Positions 44,846 through 52,103 of a DNA stretch of 64,000 nt are shown piece after piece. The DNA is from Flavonifractor sp. An10 (GTDB taxonomy: Bacteria > Bacillota > Clostridia > Oscillospirales > Oscillospiraceae). Positions within the stretch are counted from its first letter, which is position 1. Each line of letters begins with the position of its first letter. Below the pieces are notes generated by a model, which had not been told where the DNA came from, did no database searches, and saw only the letters and a program-made list of their open reading frames with translations. Position numbers and translations under genes: made by a program. The stretch covers positions 62,001-126,000 of the forward strand of contig NZ_NFMB01000002.1 in assembly GCF_002161215.1 (NCBI RefSeq). Reading direction: 5' to 3'.

Positions 44846-46231
44846 ATGAAACGTACCAACGACCTGGGCCGCGACCCGGTTTTCAAGCTGGTGTGCCGGC
44901 TGGCTATCCCCACCATGCTGGCCCAGCTGGTCAGCGTGCTCTACAGCATCGTGGATCGCATTTACATCGGCAACATCCAGGGCATCGGCGACCTGGCTCT
45001 GGCGGGGGTGGGGGTGTGCGGCCCCATCGTCACCCTGCTGTCCTCCTTTGCCTCCCTGGTGGGCCTGGGAGGCTCCCCCATCATGGCCATGCGCATGGGG
45101 GAGGGGAGGAAGAAGGAGGCGGGCCGGGTTCTGTCCAACTGTTTCCTCATGCTGCTGGTGCTGTCGGTGGCGCTGACGGCGGTGTTCCTGCTGTCCAAGG
45201 GGCAGCTGCTCCGCTGGTTCGGCGCCAGTGAGGCCACTTTCGGCTATGCCGACACCTATCTGACCATCTACACCGCCGGCACCTTTTTCGCCCTCATGGC
45301 CACCGGCATGAACAGCTTCCTCATCGCCCAGGGCTACTCCGGCCTGGGCATGGCCACGGTGATGCTGGGGGCGGTGCTCAACATCGTGTTGGATCCCGTC
45401 TTTATCTTCGCCCTCCACATGGACGTGGCCGGGGCGGCCATCGCCACGGTGATCTCCCAGATGGCCTCCTGCGCCTTCGTGCTGACCATGCTGCTGCGCA
45501 AATCCATGCCGGTGCCCCTGCGGTGGGGCAGGCCGGACTGGGCCGTCATGCGGCGGGTGCTGGCTTTCGGCCTGTCCCCCTTTCTGATCATCGCCACCGA
45601 CAGCATCCTGCTCATCGTGCTCAACACAGTGCTCCAGCGGTACGGCGGCCCCGAGCAGGGGGACGCCCTGGTCACCTGCGCCACCATCGTGCAGAGCTAC
45701 CTGCTCCTCATCACCATGCCCATGGGCGGCCTCACCCTGGGCACCCAGCCGGTGGTCAGCTTCAACTACGGCGCCGGCAACCTGGAGCGCATCAAAAAGG
45801 CCATCCAATGTATTGTGGGCCTGTGCCTCACCTTCTGCGCGGGGATGATGGTGTTCACCCACACCCTGTCCCCGGTGTTTGTGGGCCTGTTCACCCGCAA
45901 TCCGGAGCTGGCGGAGCAGTCGGTGGGCTATATTAAGGTGTTCACCGCCATGATCCTCCCCCTGGCCGTCCAGTACCCCCTGGTGGACGAGACCACCGCC
46001 CTGGGCCACGTGCGGCTGGCCCTGTTCTGCTCCCTGTTCCGCAAGAGCGTGTTCCTGGCCTGCCTGCTCCTGCTGCCCGCCCTGGTGTCCGCCCCGGCCA
46101 CCTTCCTGTCCGAGCCCATCGCCGACGCGGTGGCCGCCACGGTGACCACCTGCCTGTTCCTCCACTTCTTCCCCAAAATCCTGGCCAAACGGGCCAGGCA
46201 GGAGGAGGGTCAACCCAAAGTTGCGGAATAG
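44846..46231 (+). CDS. MATE-family multidrug/Na+ antiporter
   Basis: 461 aa, 12 predicted membrane helices in two halves. LAIPTMLAQLVSVLYSIVDRIYIG at the N-terminus (first helix and the IVDRIYIG motif) and QPVVSFNYGAGNLERIKKAI in the second half are typical of MepA/NorM-like exporters. Substrate unknown. Start ATG 44846 after GGGAGAG. Confidence 0.92.
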   Translation: MKRTNDLGRDPVFKLVCRLAIPTMLAQLVSVLYSIVDRIYIGNIQGIGDLALAGVGVCGPIVTLLSSFASLVGLGGSPIMAMRMGEGRKKEAGRVLSNCFLMLLVLSVALTAVFLLSKGQLLRWFGASEATFGYADTYLTIYTAGTFFALMATGMNSFLIAQGYSGLGMATVMLGAVLNIVLDPVFIFALHMDVAGAAIATVISQMASCAFVLTMLLRKSMPVPLRWGRPDWAVMRRVLAFGLSPFLIIATDSILLIVLNTVLQRYGGPEQGDALVTCATIVQSYLLLITMPMGGLTLGTQPVVSFNYGAGNLERIKKAIQCIVGLCLTFCAGMMVFTHTLSPVFVGLFTRNPELAEQSVGYIKVFTAMILPLAVQYPLVDETTALGHVRLALFCSLFRKSVFLACLLLLPALVSAPATFLSEPIADAVAATVTTCLFLHFFPKILAKRARQEEGQPKVAE

Positions 46232-46291
46232 CTGGTGGACGCAACCGGGGAGATCCGGTATTCTGGAGCCATCCAGAAAGGAGTGTTTTCT

Positions 46292-46681
46292 ATGTATCCG
46301 ACAACTGAAACAACGGCAGGCTCCGGCGCGGCTGCAATGTTGATCCCCATGTTGATCGGCCTGGTGATCTGGCTGGCCATCCTGGGCGTGGTCATCTACC
46401 TGGTGGTGCTGCTCATTAAGGCCCTGCGCAAGTATCTGCGCTCCGGCCCCGTCCGGCAGGAGAAGGCAGAGATGGCCAGGAGTCTGGGGGAGACCCTCAG
46501 GTACCACCGCACCCGCTGCAAGATGACCCAGGAGTTTGTGGCGGAGGCCATCGGCGTCAGCCGTCAGGCGGTGAGCAAGTGGGAGAGCGGCGCCGCCGAC
46601 CCCAGCACCTCCAATCTCCTGGCTCTGGCCAAGCTGTACGGCGTGTCGCCGGAGGAGCTTCTGAAAAGCGCGGAAGAGTAA
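46292..46681 (+). CDS. Membrane-anchored XRE-type HTH protein with N-terminal membrane helix
   Basis: 129 aa. Residues ~14-45 form one or two membrane helices (AMLIPMLIGLVIWLAILGVV IYLVVLLI), and ~66-125 a Cro/C1 helix-turn-helix domain (RYHRTRCKMTQEFVAEAIGV SRQAVSKWESGAADPS). Here the DNA-binding domain is at the C-terminus, the reverse of the more common HTH-then-membrane order. Possibly a membrane-tethered regulator; target unknown. Confidence 0.87.
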   Translation: MYPTTETTAGSGAAAMLIPMLIGLVIWLAILGVVIYLVVLLIKALRKYLRSGPVRQEKAEMARSLGETLRYHRTRCKMTQEFVAEAIGVSRQAVSKWESGAADPSTSNLLALAKLYGVSPEELLKSAEE

Positions 46682-46721
46682 AACAGGCAGGGCCCGTCCA
46701 AACGGACGGGCCCTGCCTGTT
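46682..46721. terminator. Strong hairpin terminator after the membrane HTH gene
   Basis: 18-bp stem from AACAGGCAGGGCCCGTCC to its complement, AAAC loop. Few T follow; it may stop transcription from both sides, including leftward from ilvC. Confidence 0.75.
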
Positions 46722-46753
46722 CAAATACCTGTAAAATTTCCGGTTCAGCGCGC

Positions 46754-46802
46754 CCGGGTTTTGCTCAGTTGGACGCGGTGTCCAGATCCTTGTCGCCGCC
46801 CC
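46754..46802 (-). repeat. Displaced copy of the ilvC 3' end
   Basis: 49 bp matching 46945-46993 with one difference (GCG versus GCC, both Ala). In the ilvC sense it encodes [11 protein letters not shown], the stop and a few following bases. Confidence 0.9.
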
Positions 46803-46944
46803 GCGTCGCCACAAGCTCCGCATTGTTCGCTTCCGCCCCTCGTCGGCGCAAAGTCCGCTCTGCTCGGGACGCCCTGGCGGACATCCCTCGCTGCGCTCCC
46901 TTGCGCCTCCTCTCCGGACGCGACCCGCTCCGCTGGGCTCGCGT
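46803..46944 (-). repeat. Hairpin element between the two ilvC 3' ends
   Basis: 142 bp. In the ilvC sense it holds GGACGCGA ... TCGCGTCC and GTCCGC ... GCGGAC stems and the words GAGCGCAGCGAG and GAGGGATGTCC, which are also found, almost unchanged, in the ilvN elements. No ORF of its own. Confidence 0.75.
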
Positions 46945-46955
46945 CCGGGTTTTGC

Positions 46956-47975
46956 TCAGTTGGAGGCGGTGTCCAGATCCTTGTCGCCGCCCCAGATCAT
47001 GTTCTTGCGCAGCTCCTCGCCCACGATCTCCATCTGGTGCTTCTTGAGCTGCTGGCGCTTGGAGTTGAAGAAGGTGCGGCCGTTCTTGTTCTCGGCGATC
47101 CACTTGCCGGCGAAGGTGCCGTCCTGGATGTCGGAGAGGACGGCGCGCATGCGGGCCTTGGTCTCCTCGTGGGGGATGACCCGGGGGCCGGAGACGTACT
47201 CGCCGAACTCGGCGGTGTCGGAGATGGAGTAGTTCATGGCCGCCACGCCGCCCTTGTTGATCAGGTCGATGATCAGCTTCATCTCGTGGATGCACTCGAA
47301 GTAGGCGTTCTCCGGCTCGTAACCGGCCTCCACCAGCACCTCGAAGCCGCAGCGCATCAGATCCACCACGCCGCCGCACAGCACGGTCTGCTCGCCGAAC
47401 AGGTCGGTCTCGGTCTCGTCGTGGAAGGTGGTCTCCATCACGCCGGCCCGGGCGCCGCCGATGCCGGCGATGTAGGCCAGGGCGATCTTATAGGCGTTGC
47501 CGGTGGCGTTCTGCTCCACGGCCACCAGGCAGGGCACGCCCTTGCCGTTGACGTAGGTGGAGCGGACGGTGTGGCCGGGGCCCTTGGGGGCCGCCATGAA
47601 CACGTCCACGCCGGCGGGGGGGACGATCTGCTGGTAGCGGATGTTGAAGCCGTGGGCGAAGGCCAGGGCCTTGCCCTCGGTCATGTAGGGGGCGATGTCC
47701 TTCTTGTAGACCTCGGCCTGCACCTCGTCGTTGATGAGCATCATGACGATGTCGCCCCACTGGGCGGCCTCGGGAATGGTCTTGACGGTCAGGCCGGCCT
47801 TCTCCGCCTCAGCCCAGTTCTTGGAGCCCTGGCGCAGGCCCACGCACACGTCGCAGCCGGAGTCCTTCAGGTTGAGAGCATGGGCGTGGCCCTGGGAGCC
47901 GTAGCCGATGATGGCGATCTTCTTGCCGTTGAGGTAGGAGAGCTCGCAGTCCTTCTCGTAGTACATCTTAGCCAT
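46956..47975 (-). CDS. ilvC: Ketol-acid reductoisomerase (NADP+), class I
   Basis: 339 aa. Second step of valine/isoleucine synthesis. NADPH-binding [17 protein letters not shown] (~24-40); [13 protein letters not shown]; and the knotted C-domain metal ligands in [16 protein letters not shown] and [14 protein letters not shown]. Start MAKMYYEKD at 47975 after AAAGGAG. Confidence 0.97.
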   Translation of the reverse strand: MAKMYYEKDCELSYLNGKKIAIIGYGSQGHAHALNLKDSGCDVCVGLRQGSKNWAEAEKAGLTVKTIPEAAQWGDIVMMLINDEVQAEVYKKDIAPYMTEGKALAFAHGFNIRYQQIVPPAGVDVFMAAPKGPGHTVRSTYVNGKGVPCLVAVEQNATGNAYKIALAYIAGIGGARAGVMETTFHDETETDLFGEQTVLCGGVVDLMRCGFEVLVEAGYEPENAYFECIHEMKLIIDLINKGGVAAMNYSISDTAEFGEYVSGPRVIPHEETKARMRAVLSDIQDGTFAGKWIAENKNGRTFFNSKRQQLKKHQMEIVGEELRKNMIWGGDKDLDTASN

Positions 47976-48018
47976 GGTAATACACTCCTTTTTATCCAGT
48001 GGTGGCTGTTGATAGCTT

Positions 48019-48047
48019 ATCATAGCACAGGCGGGAACGAAAGAATG
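48019..48047 (-). promoter_or_regulatory. Possible own promoter of ilvC
   Basis: Minus strand extended -10 TGC-TATGAT (48019-48027) with no convincing -35. Confidence 0.45.
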
Positions 48048-48100
48048 ATAACTGTGTTACAATCTCAAAAAAGATTTGGGTAGCATCCCCGGCGGGGAGC

Positions 48101-48553
48101 TCAATCGAGCACCCGTTCCAGCTCGATCTCATCCTCGTCCGCCCGGCCGGTGGCAGAGAAGTGCAGGGTCTGGTACAAGTGACAGGCAACGGAATTTTCC
48201 GGGCTGACGGTCAGCCGGACGATGCTGGAATCCCCAAAGGGCCTGGAGCGGATATAGGCGAGCGCCGCCTCCATGGCGGCCCGCCCGTAGCCCCTGCCCT
48301 GGTGCCGGGCGTCGATCATCAGATGCCAGATGAAATAGGCTTCTTCGTCATAGTCATAGATGACCATCAGATATCCGACCACTTCACCGGCGCGGCAGAC
48401 CGCGAAGGGGGTGCACTGCCCGCGGTACACATACGCCTGGGCCAGGCTTCGGATGGGGTGGGATACAAACTTTTCCTGCTGGGCGTCCAATTCCAGGGAA
48501 AAGCAGGCGAGAAAATTGGATTCATCCACGTTCTGCAAGGTAATACAGTCCAT
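48101..48553 (-). CDS. GNAT-family acetyltransferase (BltD/PaiA-like)
   Basis: 150 aa. YFIWHLMIDARHQGRGYGRA AMEAAL (~72-97) is the acetyl-CoA motif A, with the W-x-L-M-I-D-x-x-x-Q-x-x-G-Y-G form seen in spermidine/spermine acetyltransferase-like proteins; VSPENSVACHLYQTLHF is motif B. Located between ilvN and ilvC but no obvious role in that pathway. Confidence 0.85.
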   Translation of the reverse strand: MDCITLQNVDESNFLACFSLELDAQQEKFVSHPIRSLAQAYVYRGQCTPFAVCRAGEVVGYLMVIYDYDEEAYFIWHLMIDARHQGRGYGRAAMEAALAYIRSRPFGDSSIVRLTVSPENSVACHLYQTLHFSATGRADEDEIELERVLD

Positions 48554-48576
48554 ACTTCCTCCTTTAATGCGGAGGG

Positions 48577-48633
48577 CTAACGGATGAAAACCCTCCTTCT
48601 GGCTGACAGGAACCTGTTTTCATACAGCTTCAT
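48577..48633 (-). CDS. Possible 18-codon upstream ORF before the GNAT gene
   Basis: Reads MKLYENRFLSARRRVFIR then TAG, preceded by AGGGGGAGAG. Its 3' end forms one arm of a GGAGGG / CCCTCC hairpin just ahead of the GNAT ribosome site. Could be a leader peptide or chance. Confidence 0.35.
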   Translation of the reverse strand: MKLYENRFLSARRRVFIR

Positions 48634-48677
48634 ATCTGCTCTCCCCCTTTCTCTGGGAAAAATATTTATATAATAAA

Positions 48678-48744
48678 AGGTTTCGCTGCGCGAAACACTT
48701 GTACGCCGCAGAGCGGCGGGCCGCCGTTGGCGGCCTGGTGGCCC
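48678..48744 (-). repeat. ilvN hairpin element, truncated distal unit
   Basis: 67 bp nearly identical to the right part of the unit at 49021-49169 (GTTTCGC-TGC-GCGAAAC, GCCGCAGAGCGGC and GGCCGCCGTTGGCGGCC hairpins). It ends in AT-rich sequence with no further tail. Confidence 0.8.
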
Positions 48745-48780
48745 TTACAGGAAATTCTTGCCCAAATTAAATTCCGTCTG
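48745..48780 (-). repeat. Displaced ilvN 3' end, copy C
   Basis: 36 nt encoding QTEFNLGKNFL and stop TAA. It differs from the working gene at three positions, all synonymous (TTT/TTC, AAT/AAC, TTG/CTG). Confidence 0.88.
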
Positions 48781-48938
48781 CATATCCCAAACGCGCGGGG
48801 CGCGTTTGGGAGCCCTCCGGGCGGATTTCACATCCTCGGCGGAAATGAATTCCGCCTGCGGCAAGGTTTCGCTGTGCGAAACGCTTGGACGCCGCAAAAC
48901 GGCGGCTCGCTGCGCTCGCAAGAGCAGACCGGCGAAAG
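48781..48938 (-). repeat. ilvN hairpin element, middle unit
   Basis: 158 bp. Plus-strand order of hairpins: CCAAACGCGC-GGG-GCGCGTTTGG, GCCC-TCC-GGGC, GGCGGAA-ATGAA-TTCCGCC, GTTTCGC-TGT-GCGAAAC, GCCGCAAAACGGC. Homologous throughout most of its length to the unit at 49021-49169. Confidence 0.85.
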
Positions 48939-49020
48939 TCACAGGAAATTCTTGCCCAGGTTGAACTCGGTCTGCTCTTTGGTCTCGTCACCGATGTTGT
49001 AGGCGCCGCGCTCCAGGGCC
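48939..49020 (-). repeat. Displaced ilvN 3' end, copy B
   Basis: 82 nt encoding ALERGAYNIGDETKEQTEFN and then LGKNFL, stop TGA. Against the working 3' end (49170-49251) most differences are silent, with one Thr/Asn replacement, the pattern of a once-functional allele. Confidence 0.9.
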
Positions 49021-49169
49021 GTTTCCCAAACGCGCGGGGCGCGTTTGGGAGCCCTCCGGGCGGATTGGACATCCTCGGGGCAAGTGAATTGCCCCTGTGG
49101 CAAGGTTTCGCTGCGCGAAACGCTTGGACGCCGCAGAGCGGCGGGCCGCCGTTGGCGGCCTGGTGGCCC
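49021..49169 (-). repeat. ilvN hairpin element, proximal unit
   Basis: 149 bp directly after the working ilvN stop. Same hairpin order as the middle unit, but the third hairpin has swapped base pairs (GGGGCAA-GTGAA-TTGCCCC instead of GGCGGAA-ATGAA-TTCCGCC) and an extra GGCCGCC-GTT-GGCGGCC. Confidence 0.87.
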
Positions 49170-49727
49170 TTACAGGAAATTCTTGCCCAGGTTGAATTCC
49201 GTCTGCTCTTTGGTCTCATCGCCGATGGTGTAGGCGCCTCTTTCGAGGGCCACCATGCCGGTGCGCACCAGCTCCAGGATGCCGAAGGCCTCCAGCAGCT
49301 TCTGCATGGCGTCGGCCTTGGACTCGTCGCCGATGAGGGCCAGGGTGAGGGACTTGAGGGACACGTCGATGATGGAGGCCCGGAAGATGTTGGCGATCTG
49401 GATGACCTCGTTGCGGATGTCGGGGGTTTCGGCCCTGACCTTGAACATGACCAGCTCCCGGCGGATGGAGCGCTCCGGCTTGAGCTCCTGGACGGAGTAG
49501 ACGGGGAACTGCTTGCGCAGCTGGTTCATGATCTGCTCGGTCATGGCCTCGTCGGCCATGACTTCGATGGTGATACGGGAGACGGCGGGGTCGTCGGTGG
49601 TGCCCACCGCCAGGGATTCGATGTTGTAGCCCTTCCGGGAGAACAGCCGGGAGACCTGGGACAGGACGCCGGCGGCGTTTTCCACCAGCACCGAGAGGGT
49701 GCGGCGGGTCACGGTTGCTTCACTCAT
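49170..49727 (-). CDS. ilvN: Acetolactate synthase, small (regulatory) subunit
   Basis: 185 aa. ACT domain at the N-terminus (TLSVLVENAAGVLSQVSRLF SRKGYNIESLAVG) that senses valine, then a C-terminal ALS_ss domain (RELVMFKVRA ... FRASIIDVS ... ELVRTGMVALERG). Supports and feedback-regulates IlvB. Start MSEATV at 49727, 16 bp after the ilvB stop. Its 3' end is the first of three tandem versions. Confidence 0.95.
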   Translation of the reverse strand: MSEATVTRRTLSVLVENAAGVLSQVSRLFSRKGYNIESLAVGTTDDPAVSRITIEVMADEAMTEQIMNQLRKQFPVYSVQELKPERSIRRELVMFKVRAETPDIRNEVIQIANIFRASIIDVSLKSLTLALIGDESKADAMQKLLEAFGILELVRTGMVALERGAYTIGDETKEQTEFNLGKNFL

Positions 49728-49743
49728 TTCCACGCCCTCCTTA

Positions 49744-51453
49744 TCAATCCAGAATGAAATCGGTGACCGGCGCGCCGGCGGAGACCATGGGGTGAACCAT
49801 GGCGTCCTTGTCGATGGCGCACTCGATGACGTAGGGCCTGCCGGCGGCCACGGCCCGGCGGAAGGCCGCCTCAAACTCCGGCTGGGTGGCGGCCCGCTCC
49901 CCCTGGATGCCGTAGGCCTCCGCCAGCTTGACGAAGTCGGGGCCGCGATCCAGGTCGGTCTGGGAGAACCGCTTGTTGTAGATCAGGTTCTGCCACTGGC
50001 GCACCATGCCCAGGGTGCGGTTGTTGAAGATCACGGTGATCACCGGGATGTTGTAGTGCTCGGCGGTGCACAGCTCGTGGCAGTTCATGCGGAAGCAGCC
50101 GTCGCCGGTGCACTGCACCACCACCTTGCCCGGGTTGCCCACGGCGGCGCCCATGGCGGCCCCCAGGCCGAAGCCCATGGTGCCGAAGCCGCCGGAGGTG
50201 ATGAACTGCCCCGGCCGGGAGAAGTGGTAGTACTGGGCGCACCACATCTGGTGCTGGCCCACGTCGGTGGCGATGATGGCGTCCCCGCCGGTGACGGCCT
50301 GGATGGTCTCCAGGATCTCGTGGGGGTGGAGGATGCCGTCCTTCTTCAGGGGCACCTCCGGGTGGGAGAACACCCACCCCTTCCACTCGGGGTAGTCGTG
50401 GACGGGCAGCTTTTCGTTGAGCAGTTCCAGCACCCGCCTGGCGTCGCCGATGATGTGATGGTCGGTCTTGACGTTCTTGTCGATCTCCGCCCGGTCGATG
50501 TCGATGTGGACAATTCTGGCGTTGGGGGCGAAGGTGGCCGGATCGGTGGCCACCCGGTCGGAGAAGCGGCAGCCCACGGCGATGAGCAGATCGCACTGGT
50601 CGCTGGCCAGGTTGGAGGCGTGGGAGCCGTGCATGCCGATCATGCCGGTAAACAGCGGGTGGTTGCCCGGGCAGGCGCCGCCGCCCATGATGGTGGAGGC
50701 CACCGGGGCGTTGAGCCGCTCGATGAACTTCCGGAACTCGGGCACCGCCCCCTTGGAGCGGATCACGCCGCCGCCCACCAGCACCAGGGGCTTTTTGGCC
50801 TCCTCGATCATGTCCAGCAGGGTCTGGATGTCGCCGGCGTCGGGCTCGGGGGCCTTGAGCTCGTGGCTGGCCCGGCGGAGCATGGCGGCCAGGCGGCCGT
50901 GGTTGGGGTGCTCGGCCAGGGGGAGGGGCTCATAGTCGGCCTCGGCGGCGGTGACGTTCTTGGCGATGTCCACCAGCACCGGGCCGGGCCGGCCGGTGCG
51001 GGCGATGGCGAAGGCTTCCCGCAGCACGTCGGCCAGCTGGCTGGGATCCTTCACCAGGTAGTTGCACTTGGTGATGGGCATGGTGATGCCGGTGATGTCC
51101 ACCTCCTGGAAGGAGTCCTTGCCGATGAGGTTCTCACTGACGTTGCAGGTGATGAACACCACGGGGGAGGAGTCGTAGTAGGCGGTGGCGATGCCGGTGG
51201 TCAGGTTGGTGGCCCCGGGGCCGGAGGTGGCGAAGCACACCCCCACCTTTCCGGTGGCCCGGGCGTACCCGTCGGCGGCGTGGGAGGCCCCCTGCTCGTG
51301 GGCCGTCAGGATGTGGCGGATCTTCTCCTTATATCCGTGCAGCTCAAACTCGTCATATACATTCAGAATGGTGCCGCCGGGGTAGCCGAAGACCGTGTCT
51401 ACCCCCTGCTCCAGCAGGCACTCCATCAAAATCTGAGCGGTTTTCATTCTCAT
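49744..51453 (-). CDS. ilvB: Acetolactate synthase, large (catalytic) subunit
   Basis: 569 aa, ThDP enzyme joining two pyruvates (or pyruvate + 2-ketobutyrate). GYPGGTILNVYDEF with catalytic-region Glu in LTAHEQGASHAADGYARATG (~50-69); ThDP/Mg motif GDGCFRMNCHELCTAEHYNI PVITVIFNN; FAD-binding middle domain. ATG 51453 is ~10 nt after GGAGG; ATG 51447 is possible. Confidence 0.96.
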   Translation of the reverse strand: MRMKTAQILMECLLEQGVDTVFGYPGGTILNVYDEFELHGYKEKIRHILTAHEQGASHAADGYARATGKVGVCFATSGPGATNLTTGIATAYYDSSPVVFITCNVSENLIGKDSFQEVDITGITMPITKCNYLVKDPSQLADVLREAFAIARTGRPGPVLVDIAKNVTAAEADYEPLPLAEHPNHGRLAAMLRRASHELKAPEPDAGDIQTLLDMIEEAKKPLVLVGGGVIRSKGAVPEFRKFIERLNAPVASTIMGGGACPGNHPLFTGMIGMHGSHASNLASDQCDLLIAVGCRFSDRVATDPATFAPNARIVHIDIDRAEIDKNVKTDHHIIGDARRVLELLNEKLPVHDYPEWKGWVFSHPEVPLKKDGILHPHEILETIQAVTGGDAIIATDVGQHQMWCAQYYHFSRPGQFITSGGFGTMGFGLGAAMGAAVGNPGKVVVQCTGDGCFRMNCHELCTAEHYNIPVITVIFNNRTLGMVRQWQNLIYNKRFSQTDLDRGPDFVKLAEAYGIQGERAATQPEFEAAFRRAVAAGRPYVIECAIDKDAMVHPMVSAGAPVTDFILD

Positions 51454-51495
51454 GGGTCGTATACCTCCTTTGGCGGAACTCTCATATCAAAAACA

Positions 51496-51765
51496 CATGG
51501 CGGCTTCGTCCCATAGGACGAAGCCGCCATGACTCCGTGGTACCACCTAATTTCGCGGGCAGGCCCGCGCACTCGTTGCCCCGATAACGGAGGGGAAACC
51601 CGTCTCCGCCTAGCCCTCTGGTTCAGCGGAGCTGCTCTCGGGTGAGCGCCCGGACGGCCTCACGGGAGCTTACACCAGCCGCTCCCTCTCTGCGCTTGCG
51701 CGCCGTCCGTATGAATCCGGTCATCGCTTTTGGCGCCGCCGGATATGCCCGGCGGAGTTTAATTA
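51496..51765 (-). ncRNA. T-box riboswitch leader of ilvB-ilvN
   Basis: Minus strand. The T-box sequence AGGTGGTACCACGGAG lies at about 51534-51549, followed by a 16-bp terminator stem (51516-51531 with 51496-51511) and TTTTT. Upstream Stem I features AGAGAGGGAGCGGCTGGTG (AG-rich box plus GNUG) are visible near 51672-51693. Binds uncharged tRNA to prevent termination; by context tRNA-Leu, -Ile or -Val, but I could not assign the specifier codon with confidence. Confidence 0.9.
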
Positions 51766-51771
51766 CTGATT

Positions 51772-51800
51772 ATCTTACCGTTTCGGCCGGCGTTTGTCAA
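51772..51800 (-). promoter_or_regulatory. Promoter of the ilvB T-box transcript
   Basis: Minus strand TTGACA (51795-51800), 17-bp spacer, TAAGAT (51772-51777). Confidence 0.82.
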
Positions 51801-51952
51801 TCTGCTCAGTTTGATTTTTTGAACTTCTCCCTTTTTCACAACGTTGGCGGAAGCGGAGCGATGGCGGCAATTCATCTTGACGAAAAATAAACTACACGGT
51901 GCAAATGCGCAGAAACAGGGCGAAACAGCGCGCTTTTCGGCTTTTGAGATAA

Positions 51953-52029
51953 AACTGCCCAGTTCAGCGCAAAAAATGAATAAAATTTGAACATTTTAAC
52001 TGGACAATTCAGCGTCTTTGCGCTATGAT
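51953..52029 (+). promoter_or_regulatory. rnf promoter with an upstream 17-nt imperfect direct repeat
   Basis: TGGACA (52001-52006), 17-bp spacer, TATGAT (52024-52029). The words AACTGCCCAGTTCAGCG (51953-51969) and AACTGGACAATTCAGCG (51998-52014) match at 14 of 17 positions; the second covers the -35 box. Possible operator, unknown regulator. Confidence 0.65.
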
Positions 52030-52103
52030 AATTCTGTTTGAGATACCGGTCAAACAACTCAGAAAAATGGCCCGTGTGTGGGTCAGATTTGCGAGGTGGA
52101 CCT

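Noticed and set aside
46765-47379. Alternative 204-codon frame at the ilvC end
   Set aside because: It is a shifted frame of ilvC that only regains the ilvC tail frame because of the duplicated 3' end.
48678-49169. CRISPR array or retron at ilvN
   Set aside because: Repeats are ~150 bp hairpin clusters separated by gene-derived tails, not uniform short repeats with unique spacers, and no cas or reverse transcriptase gene is present.
48745-49251. Assembly error producing repeated ilvN ends
   Set aside because: The three ends differ at many, mostly silent, positions and have different stop codons, so they are not one read segment placed thrice.
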